Shown: piece after piece, positions 54,963-64,000 of the stretch
How positions within the stretch are numbered: position 1 is the stretch's first letter
Layout of the letters: every line of letters starts with the position of its first letter
NCBI GenBank assembly: GCA_963556695.1
Contig: CAUWAG010000013.1
Span: 1,302,001-1,366,000 of the forward strand
Length of the DNA stretch: 64,000 nt
Source of the DNA: Anthostomella pinea
Taxonomy: Eukaryota; Ascomycota; Sordariomycetes; Xylariales; Xylariaceae
Reading direction: 5' to 3'
Made by a program: the position numbers and the translations under genes
Notes under the pieces: generated by a model
What the model saw: only the letters and a program-made list of their open reading frames with translations
Told to the model about the DNA's origin: nothing
Databases searched by the model: none

Positions 54963-56173
54963 ATGTCAGCTAACCAGCCAACCTCGAACGTGACGGCGAT
55001 TCTCGAAAGCGCAGCTCTGGATCCCCCTATCGGACTATAATCCAACTTCGCCCATCCGGGAGGCAGTCATGCGCTTGGCTATGCCGTCGACATCCTCACC
55101 GCTGTCTTCTCAACCTTGGCAGTTGTCATCCGTCTGGCCTCGAGATACTCGCTGAGGAAGTTTCAAGTCGAAGATTGTGCTCTGGTCGTCGCTCTTGTAC
55201 GTCTCACTCCTCCTCTCTTGTGTGGCGGCTCCCCGCTGACTACGCCCAAGGGGCTGTTCGCGGGATTGGAGTACGTCAACTATGCTGGTTCAATCTACCC
55301 AGGCATCCAGGTGCATCAGTGGAACGTTCAGATGAAAGACGTCGAGCGTTGGCGATATGTCAGTAGCCAAGCACCCACTGCTAATATTCAATACGAGCTA
55401 ATTGACGTCTCAACCAGCTCATTCATATTGCTTCCATCTTCTTCGGCCTCGTCATGCTGTTCCTCAAGGTCGCCATCCTCGTCGACTGGCTGCGCATCTT
55501 TGTGCCCATGAGCCAGCGCAATGCCATATTCTGGATAATCCACGCCTTGATCTGGAGCAACGTCATCTTCTATACCTCTACCATTTTCTTGAGATCTTCC
55601 GCTGCACGCCACAACAGAAGATCTGGGATCCTTTTTTTGAAGGCGGTGTGTGTCATATCGATGATAACAACTCCGGCTCCTTCGCATCCGCCATTCTCAA
55701 CCTGGCTTCCGACATAGGCATCCTCGCTTTGCCGCAATGGGTTATCTGGAACCTGCACATGACAACGGCTAAAAGGATCGGAGTTTCATTACTGTTCGTC
55801 ATTGGGATATTGTCAGTCGCCCTTTTTGGAACGGCACATCCCCTTCCAGGCCATGCTAACCTCCATCCTCACACTCAGTGCTGTTGGCTGCGGGGTTGCG
55901 CGTTTCGTGTACCTCCTGAAGATACTTGACTCTTCCGATGAGGTCTACTACTTGAGTCTTGTAGGTCTCTGGAACCTTGGCGAGGTCGCGGCAGGCTTCC
56001 TGATCATAGGTATGCCGGCTGTCCCAAAAGCCGCCAAGACCATGCCCTTCTCCCAATCAGTTTCGTTTCACTGCTGCGATCTTGGACGCACAGGGCTAGC
56101 AGCTATCAACGGCCCAGCTCACGGTCCTGGCGTAGGCCACCGCCTCGGCTACCACGTGGGCAGTGGGACATAA
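54963..56173 (+). pseudogene. Rhodopsin-domain membrane protein gene, broken
   Basis: Four exons can be placed (54963-55196, 55251-55358, 55418-55811, 55879-56173) with introns of 54, 59 and 67 bp, matching the family: VQMKDVERWRY, IASIFFGLVMLFLKVAILVDWLRIF, KIWDPFFEGGVCHI and SDIGILALPQWVIWNL. The frame carries a TAA at codon 26 (55038-55040), which would be Gln with one C-to-T change. A one-base loss near 55582-55592 (TTTTCTT run) also breaks it. The seven-helix body is otherwise well preserved, so loss is recent or the lesions are sequencing errors. It is related to the intact gene at 49316. Confidence 0.78.
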
Positions 56174-58665
56174 CCGACCTGGAGACTCACGATTTGGTCA
56201 CCATGAATAGCATGAGTGAGGGCACAGATACATCGTCTAACAACATCACTCTGGAAGCCCGCGAGAGTCTGGCAGGGTCGGAGCGAGTGAGTGCTGACAA
56301 AGCCGCGACGGATGCCATATGACGACCACGGTAGTGTGGGTAGGAACAGGTCGATATGTAGATTAACTGGGGTACTTGGCCGCGGTTCATATCGCAAACA
56401 TGGCTCGTTCAAGTGATGCCTGTCCATGGAAACCTGGCATGTTTGCCCTGCCTACTCCTGCAAGGGAAGATACAGAAGTTTACTCATGCTGACCGCTGCG
56501 CGTAGCCCCCAAGGTACCGAGTAGCACATAAAACATGCAACGATTCAGCTTGCATACAGCTGAATGGGTTCGGCCAACGGGCCTGGCGCAATGACACCAC
56601 CGACACCACTTAGGTTCCATGCATTCCACTCGCTCATAATCGAGCCTGCAGGATAGCACCGAGAGAATGGTGTGGCAGCCTCGAGCCGGGCGAATACCGG
56701 CTAGAATTGCTGTTACTGAATCCCACTTGAATCCCAACGCTACAATCTGTCGTAGTGTGGCATTTGCTCCCAAGCCATTCACGTATCTAACTTAGGTAGG
56801 TCGCTGGAGGTCATCTTGGGAACGCAAAGCGGCCAATGTCACCCTCGTATGAGATACCGTGGTTCACTTCACAGTGACAAGCCAAAACTGACCTGTCTCT
56901 ACATTAGCGGGCGTTTCGCACAGCTCCATGCTGATGCTCCGCGAGTATTGCGAGCTGCCCAAGATAGACCTGCGGTCCATCAGCTTGAGTTGCACGTCCA
57001 GAGCACTAGATGACCTTCTGGACGCACCTGGTGACGAGAGCCATAAACATCTACCGCAGCCCAAGAATCTGGCGCTGTGTAGAGCGGAGGGCATCCACAT
57101 CAACGCGCACTAGCCCCTGGATGGACGCCCAATCCCCTGATAGGCACTGAACAAGAACATACCAGGTCCAAAACACGATTCCCCGGTGAGTTACGCCCTT
57201 GTCTTACGCGCAATACTTGAAATACCCTGGCATCTCACATTCCAGGCAATCGCGAAGGAACACGACAGACCGCCAGCCGACATTGCGGTGAGGTGAGTCA
57301 TCCAGCGAGGAACGAGCGTAGTACCCAAGTCCTAACCCTCGACACGCACCCGAACGACCTCGCCGGCTGAGCCTATCAGGTCTCTCGCGGGAAGACACGG
57401 CAGCCGTCGACACACCTGAGAGCCTGTCCTTCCCGTGTTCAGTAGACGTACCCCATGGAACTCATGGGGTTCGAGGCCTTCATTTGGGTTGCGGATCGGC
57501 CTCTTTACCGCTGGGAGGATGACCTGGTCCTAATGATCGTTAACATTACTGTTCCATAGCGGTGTATTTCCTCAGGGAGAATGCGGTGATCTGATATTGC
57601 GACTTTCTACTCGAGCAATCCACCCATTAGAAACCATCCCAAGAGCGGAAATAATCCACCCATCATGGCCCCGTGAAGCCACTGAATAACCTCCATAGAA
57701 TATGTCGGCCTCTACCAGCAGCCGCACACTACAGTATAGCACGGTAGGTGTCTAGCTGTCCTCCTCAGTAAGTAACATAACCCGTCCACCCCATTCATCA
57801 TAACGTACCCGGTCGTCACTCCGTCACTATATCGCCAGAAACCGTCATAGCACTCACTAGTTTCTGCAACATGGTTCCTTCATCGGTAATACCGTGATCT
57901 TCCCCCCACAAGCTCCCAAGGTGGCGGGTAGGATCCGGGAGGCAGACAGAACAGCGACCAGGTCGACGATCCTGCGCGCCTCACCAGCATCCATCGCACC
58001 CCATTTCCCCAGTGTTACCCACCTGTCAAACAGCATCTTCATCATTCTCGCCACATCCTGACGCAAACAGGGCTGACAAGTACCGCAAAAGTAAGAACTT
58101 TAGTTCTATAAACAGATGAAGGATTCTCCCGGGACCGGGACAACGCCGAACAGGGGTTTGTTTCATGACCACGGACCATAAGAGTTGGGAGGGGAGATAC
58201 AGTGCGGCGCTATAGCCACGGCGTCGCCGTTCGGGAGCCGGGTGGGGATGGATTGGGTACCTGGTAGGAACCTTTTCCCTGCGTAGTCCTTTGGTCGCCA
58301 GGGGGGCGGGGCGGTGACCAGCGCTGACTGAAAAAAGAAATCTTTGATGTCCAAACAGCTACGGATGATCCTGTCCCGTCAGGTTTGACCAAGATCGAGA
58401 CGAGAGTACCTACGGCTCTCTGCATGTGGCTGGCTGACAGTCTCAGGACGGCATCGTGAACGGACCTGTGACAGTTGGTTGAAAGATTGGTATTATTTAT
58501 CTAGTAAAACAATCAGACGCACTGAGTGTGGTGCTCCTTAATCAAAGTCTATACATGGTATCTATTTAGCCCCGAGACGCCTCCCACATCGCCGTCTATA
58601 TGATACGCGAAAGCCAACAACAACGCCCCGTTACTCCAGTTATCATTATGGTCATCCGAATCGCT
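56174..58665. other. 2.5 kb with no confident gene
   Basis: Short open frames only. One at 57857-58066 (minus) has a plausible composition (FDRWVTLGKWGAMDAGEARRI...) but no start context or family. No repeats or transposon ends were seen. Confidence 0.4.
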
Positions 58666-60626
58666 TTAGAAGAGCCAGGCAACATAGCGCTGATAAAAGC
58701 CGGCGCCCCTCGAGTCGCCCCTGGCGGCGCGGCGCGCAGCCTTGGCAGCGAGGAACTCCTGCTCCTCGCGGTCGATGACGTCCTTGCCCGTGTAAAAGTC
58801 GCACTCGTGGGCGCGGACGCCCTTGCTCCGGGTCCATAGCTTATGACCAAAGATGAATACAAGATAAACGGGGATGCCGAGGTAGCCGGTGATGAAAGTC
58901 TCGTACTGGAACTCGCCAATGAAAGCATCGAAGTTCTTGGTCAGCGCCACGATGATGCAGACCGTGAGCGCCCCGTACGATCCATAGATGCCCAGCGGCG
59001 CCACGTACGGCATCATGTCGTTGGTCAGGCCCTGCGCGCGCCGCGCCCGCACGAACCAGATGTGCGTCACCAGGATCGAGATCCACGTCAACAGACCGAA
59101 GATGCTGACCAGGTTGACGAAGTACGTGAACACCTGCTTGGAGTCGTCGGAGACGTTGAGGTAGGCGAGCAGCGCGAACAGGGACGACAGGCCGAGCGCG
59201 TACACGGGCACGCCGTTCTTGTTCGTCTTGCGGAAGATGGCCGGCGCCGAACCGTCGGACGCTAGACCGTAGAGCGTACGGCTGGCGATGTAGAGATCCG
59301 AGTTGGCGGCCGAGAAGACGAATACCAGAATACAGGCGTTCAGGATGTGGTCGAGGACGGGGATACCGGCCAGCTTGACGGCGACGACGAATGGCGAGGC
59401 GCTGGCGCTGTTCGACGCCTTGGCCGAGAAGGCAAGCAAATCGGAGTTCCAGGGCACACACATGCCAAGAAACAGGATGCTGATGCAGTAGAACAAGACG
59501 ATTCGGTAAAAGGTGAGCTTGATGGCTTTGGGGATCGTGGCGCGAGGGTTCTGAGCCTCTCCGACCGTCACTCCCACCAGCTCAGTACCCAGGTATGCAA
59601 AGGTAGCGTTGACCATGGTTGACCAGAAGCCGAGGAACTGTCCCAATGATCCTGTCGCGAGGTATGGTCGGAACGCACTGTGTACCGTAAGCCGTCTGTT
59701 CCCCTTTCTGCAGCTGTATTGAAGCGGAAGTCGTCGAGCACTCACCCAGGATCCCGCCAGTACTCGAAGCCTCGAGCGTGTCCATCGGCACCGCCAGCAG
59801 CAATGATCAGGCACAAGAGAATGACGCCAATGATGACGACGACCTTGAAACTCGACAGCCAGAACTCGAACTCGCCAAAGAACCGCACGCCGAAGTAGTT
59901 GATCGCGATGATCGCAACGAGGAATATAGTGATCCATACCCCGGGATTCACTTTTTCGCGAGGCACCCAGAACGATATCACCAATGCAGCGGCCGTGAGC
60001 TGATTCGGCGAGAGGATGATGTATTTTATCCAATATCTGTAGAGCATCCACGATCAGTTCCGATACTGTAGATAGGTAGCGTGACCCCGATTAGAGCAGC
60101 TGTAAAGCAACCTGATGGCGCAAAACGTCCCTAGCGAAACGCCAAAATGGCGAAATCCAATACCGGAACTAGCCAGGGACGTAAGGACGGATAGAAGTAT
60201 AGAGAGATGCAAGACGTACGACCAGCCGAGTGCGAACCCAAGCGAGGGGTCACAGAAACGAGAGGCGTATCCAGTGAAACCAGCAGACATGGGGAGCCAG
60301 GCCGACATCTCACCCAGAGCAGCCATGACGAGGAAGACGACGAAGCCGATCATAGTGTACGAGATGAAGATGGAGCCGGGCCCGGCCTGCGCGAGTGCCT
60401 TGCCGGTACCGATGATGAGGCCGGTTCCGATAGCACCACCGATGGCTATCATGGTGATGTGACGGGCCTTGAGACCACGGTGCAGCGCCGTGTCGGCCGA
60501 GGTCTCGAGACCGCGGATGTGTGGTTGGCCGTTTTCGAGGTCCGCATCGTTGTAAGTTATCTTCTCCTTGTCCCCGATCGAGTGCAGCGACGAGGACATC
60601 GTCCTGTGGACCGTGCCGGGTTCCAT
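58666..60626 (-). CDS. Amino-acid permease (Dip5-like, dicarboxylic amino acids)
   Basis: Three exons (60626-60220, 60036-59746, 59677-58666) with introns of 183 and 68 bp give 569 aa. The start MEPGTVHRTM is the first ATG in frame. HITMIAIGGAIGTGLIIGTGKAL opens the first transmembrane segment and is the APC-superfamily signature. About twelve hydrophobic segments follow. VGVTVGEAQNPRATIPKAIKLTFYRI is typical of yeast-type amino-acid permeases, and this form is closest to Dip5 (aspartate/glutamate). It works at the plasma membrane by proton symport. The C-terminal tail is hydrophilic, as in permeases controlled by ubiquitination. Substrate preference is inferred. Confidence 0.9.
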
Positions 60627-62198
60627 GGCGCAACAGTCGAACAAGACGGTTCTTAGAAAGTGAAGGCGGTGTTGTGTCCGTCAAAAGGAATGGAGATCCA
60701 ACCGTCGAAGGGCGGGCTGGGCGACACTGGCTTAAAGGGGGTGGTGACAGTGATGTTCGACCACAGGGCGTGTGTAGACCAGGTCAGAGAAGCACGCGAC
60801 ATGTCGAACGGCGCGGGGAATTCTGATGAGTTATTAAATATTGCCACCATGCCTCTCAAGGGTCTTGGTATTCCGCGTCGAGTCGAAGTCGGGCGTGTGC
60901 CAAGGTGTTGCTCCTCACTCGAGATGCGCCTCACTCCAGCCTTTCCGCTGGGTCCCCTTTCCGCTCTTATCCGTATCCCTGACCGAGGGTGACAAGCGCT
61001 GACAAGGTAGATCAGCCAAGAACACATGCAGACAGGGGGGAAGCCGGGATACTTTCGAGGCGTCTTTGCGGGGTAGCCAACGCGAGCGGCACGTACAACT
61101 CGAACCTGTTCATACTGTACACATGTATCATGAGACAATGTGTAGGCGGCCCTCGAGCCGTGGCTCTCCGTTCAATGATGGTACAGTAGTAGCAGCACCA
61201 ACGGCGACGCAGACGACCAAGGGGACAGCGGGTCAGAAGGAACCGCACGTTGTAACTGCCCGTCCCTGTCAGTGGGGATATATATAGTACACAGACAATA
61301 CCAGAGATCAATTCACACTACCGTAGTTGACTTTGGGACGAATGGTCTATAGTCCAGAAGGGGATAGTGGCATACATATGTGCTCTGACAGGCGGCCCTG
61401 GCGTCCTGGGCCAAGCTGACTCGGAAGCCCGGGGAGTATTACGCAGTCACGCAGTAGCCCACGGAGCAGCACGGTGTCGTTGACTGGCAGGAATCAGGGT
61501 GACAGATGGCTGGTAATTGAAGCTGGCAAGGCTGGGTTGCAGGCAGTAAAAGAAGAGCAGGGATGAAGGGGGCACTGTGGTCGGCCTCGTTGCACGCTCC
61601 TCAGCTTGTCTCCCTTGTCCTGCGTCACTGTTGCTTTCGACAAACAGGCGGCCAATCACGCCGGGTTCGCATATCGCAGGTGTGGTAAGCCCTTGCATGA
61701 CATCCACTTTGGAAAGTTGAAAAGCTTCCATGAGGATTCCAGCCCACAAATCGAACAATTCCTTCTTCTACCAGCCGCATGCCTTGTCCCTGACGACGCT
61801 GACCCCTGCGAGTCCCGGAGCTGGGTCGGCTGCGACGTCGTGGGCCACCCCATCACGCAAAACCAGTTGACCCTGATCCTCCCGCCTCCAGCAACCGTCC
61901 TCGTCACTGAAACCGCGCACTGGCGCATCTAAATATCCAGGACAAGGCAGCATCCTTCTTGACAGATCCTTCCTCAATGAACTCTGCGTTCCAAAAATAC
62001 AAGTCACCTCACACATGCTTTGCCTACCCCACCGCCACTCTGCTGTCTCTGTCGTCACGGTCGGGATGAGGCTGAAGACAGACGTTTGTAAGCTCCGGCT
62101 GCCTAGCGTTGCAGCCTTGGTCCTCAAGCTTGTCGCTGCTCAACATTTGTATTACTTGCAATGTATCATCTCAAATCTCTGCTATGTCGATTGTGTCT
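60627..62198. other. Intergenic, permease promoter region
   Basis: 1.6 kb without coherent coding sequence. A TATATATA lies at 61279-61286, about 650 bp upstream of the permease ATG. No repeats were noticed. Confidence 0.5.
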
Positions 62199-64000
62199 TC
62201 AGTGAAATAGCACTGCCGTCGGCTTGTGCTCCTCGACGTGGGTCTCACTCTCAAACTGGGGACGGATGGTGTCAGCTAGCAATCAAAGGCGATGAATGGA
62301 TTGTGCGGTGCCGAGACCAGTGAGGGGTAATCTTACCTCGAGAAAGCCAGTCGCGGTGATGATGACCATGAACGCCTCAGCCAGTTCGCTGATGCGTTCT
62401 GCCAGCATCGGGTCCATCTTGCCAGCCCCGGCTCCAATACCGGCCGACCCTTTCAGGACGTGCATGACCAGCATCCGGTGCTCGGTCAGGAAGCGTCTGC
62501 CCTGCACCACATTATGCGACCCCCGACTGATGATGGCCACACCGAGGATGCGGGTCACCTTGACCAGGAGGGTATAGTGCCGCTCCAGACCCTTAGAGTC
62601 CGACGAACCGACTTGCAACTCGGGATCTACCGTGAACAGCCCAGACTGGTCAATTGCGCGCCACAGGTTCGCATGCAGCACATACTTGGCGCCCTCGCGT
62701 GTCTGGCACAGCTGCAGCAGGAGCGCCAGTTTGGCATCCAGGTAGTGCTGCTGGTCCGGGGTGCCTGCAGACGCAGATGCCATGTTAGCTTGCGGAACCG
62801 GACGGTCATGATCCAATGTGTGGTGGCACTTACCCGTACGGTTGACGTCCATCCACTCCTGCAGCAAGCCACGCAGAGAGTCGACGACTATGCCGATGAA
62901 GTTCAGCTTGTTAAGCGCCTCCACCACGTAGTTGTCACCCTCCTGCCTGCCAAGCTGGATCAGTGTACCCAGGAGAACCAACGCCGCAGATTGACATGCC
63001 GCATCTCCTCCGAACGCGTCGTCGCAGATTACATTCAGAAGCTTCTCACCGAACACCTGTATCGTCTTAGCAGTCTTCCGGAGCCCTAACGGCGCCCCCT
63101 GCCCATGGTCGACGAGTCCGGTCAGGTGACGGTAGCAGATGCTGTAGTATATTGTGCGCAGCTCTTGATTGCCGACCCATTTTGTGATGGCGTTGAGGCA
63201 TATCTGTAGTAGCTGGAACAACTTATCGCTGACCAGGGTCTCGGCCGCCCGACTTTGCTTGTCAGCTGAAGTCATCGTCGTAAAGTCCAGCTTGTACAGC
63301 AGTACCTTGGCAAGTTTGGCCAACTCGTAAGCTGCAGCAGGCTTCTCGGAACCGTACATCTCGAGACCCGGGAGCGTCGCTTGTAATGTCTGCAGGATGA
63401 ACGTGACTTTATTGGTGCCTTTGAAGTCGTTGGTATCCGTCATCACCATCAGAAGCTTGGTCCAGGCCCTCAATACTTTGAGGCTATACGCTTTGATTTG
63501 GGTAAGCCGGTTGAGGTAGACCACGTAGAGGGACACGATCTCCTCCTCTGCTTCCGCAAGTGCCGCATCTTGCTGCAAGACAATCTGGCCGGGTTGGCTG
63601 CCGTCATTGTGTTTCAAGAGCACCATCTCATGGACCTTATCCACATTGTATATGGGGTTTGAGTCATCGTCCTCTTCGAGACACGGCCTGATATCGAGGT
63701 CTCCGTACATTCTGAGATCAGGAGGAGGGGCTGCAAATAGTGACTCTTCCGGCAATGAATCATGGAATTCGAAGACCGACGGTACGGATACTGGCTCCAC
63801 GCCGTCAATATTGATTTGCCCTCCCAACGCGTCGAAGATGCGTCGCTTCAACGCTGGGGTTTCACCCTGCGAAACACTGCAAAGTTCGTGGGCGATGTAT
63901 TCGAGAGCCATTGCCCGCATTGACAAGTAGTCGACATAGCCCTGAGCTGCACGTGTTGTAAGGAAATCTGGCCCGTTGGCTTCGTACCCATCCCATACAA
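62199..64000 (-). CDS. Nucleoporin, Nup192/Nup205 family (C-terminal part, 5' end outside window)
   Basis: The 3' portion of a large gene. The frame is open to the right edge (62834-64000). It continues after a 69-bp intron (62765-62833) with 62764-62337, and after an 81-bp intron (62256-62336) with a 19-codon last exon 62255-62199 (FESETHVEEHKPTAVLFH). The sequence is an alpha-helical solenoid; the ending LAEAFMVIITATGFLEFE is characteristic of Nup192/Nup205/Nup186. This protein is a scaffold of the inner ring of the nuclear pore. The 69-bp intron is in frame without a stop. About 560 residues are present here; full-length homologues exceed 1600. Confidence 0.88.

Overview
The window is nuclear DNA of a filamentous ascomycete (Pezizomycotina; I cannot fix the class). 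Genes carry short GT-AG introns of about 40-260 bp, are packed on both strands, and belong to typical fungal families: MIP1, a GEF1-type CLC, a Dip5-like permease, a Nup192-type nucleoporin, Tsc10, PL1 pectate lyase and rhodopsin-domain membrane proteins. There is also a Tad1-like LINE and a chromodomain Ty3/Gypsy element. I saw no bacterial, CRISPR, rRNA or convincing tRNA signal.

Layout. Positions 1-14.1 kb are a transposon nest. A LINE with both ORFs open lies beside a fragment of an older LINE copy. Next come a probable 0.7-kb LTR of a lost element, split by a solo Gypsy LTR with TTGGC target duplications, then an AT-rich RIP-like block. Last is a complete but inactivated Gypsy element (7818-14078) with ATTTC target duplications. 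From 14.1-21.8 kb the only solid gene is a four-exon secreted pectate lyase. An acyl-carrier-protein relic precedes it, and about 5 kb of nearly gene-free sequence follows.

From 21.8-38.4 kb is conserved core content: a neurochondrin-like protein and a CLC chloride transporter sharing a divergent promoter with three GATA sites, a RING E3 ligase (SUMO-targeted type), a 14-TM MFS transporter and mitochondrial DNA polymerase gamma. From 38.8-56.2 kb is an accessory block rich in broken genes: an orphan PKS ACP end, an alpha/beta hydrolase, a small mitochondrial protein, a frameshifted isochorismatase, a secreted carboxylesterase with an 11-nt microexon, a disrupted F-box/LRR gene, 3-ketodihydrosphingosine reductase, an intact rhodopsin-domain gene, a frameshifted alcohol acetyltransferase, a TIR element (MITE) and a rhodopsin-domain pseudogene. 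From 58.6 kb to the edge are an amino-acid permease and the 3' part of a Nup192-type gene.

The genes do not form one pathway. The clearest novelties are the mobile-element structures: a 52-bp LINE tail with a 14-bp target duplication, and a 589-bp MITE flanked by TA. Others are the CLC proton-glutamate replaced by Gln, the microexon, two orphan ACP relics, and the concentration of one-base lesions between 42 and 56 kb, which could be gene decay or consensus errors. I found no convincing wholly new multi-gene system. Exon boundaries below were placed by hand from splice consensus and reading-frame phase.
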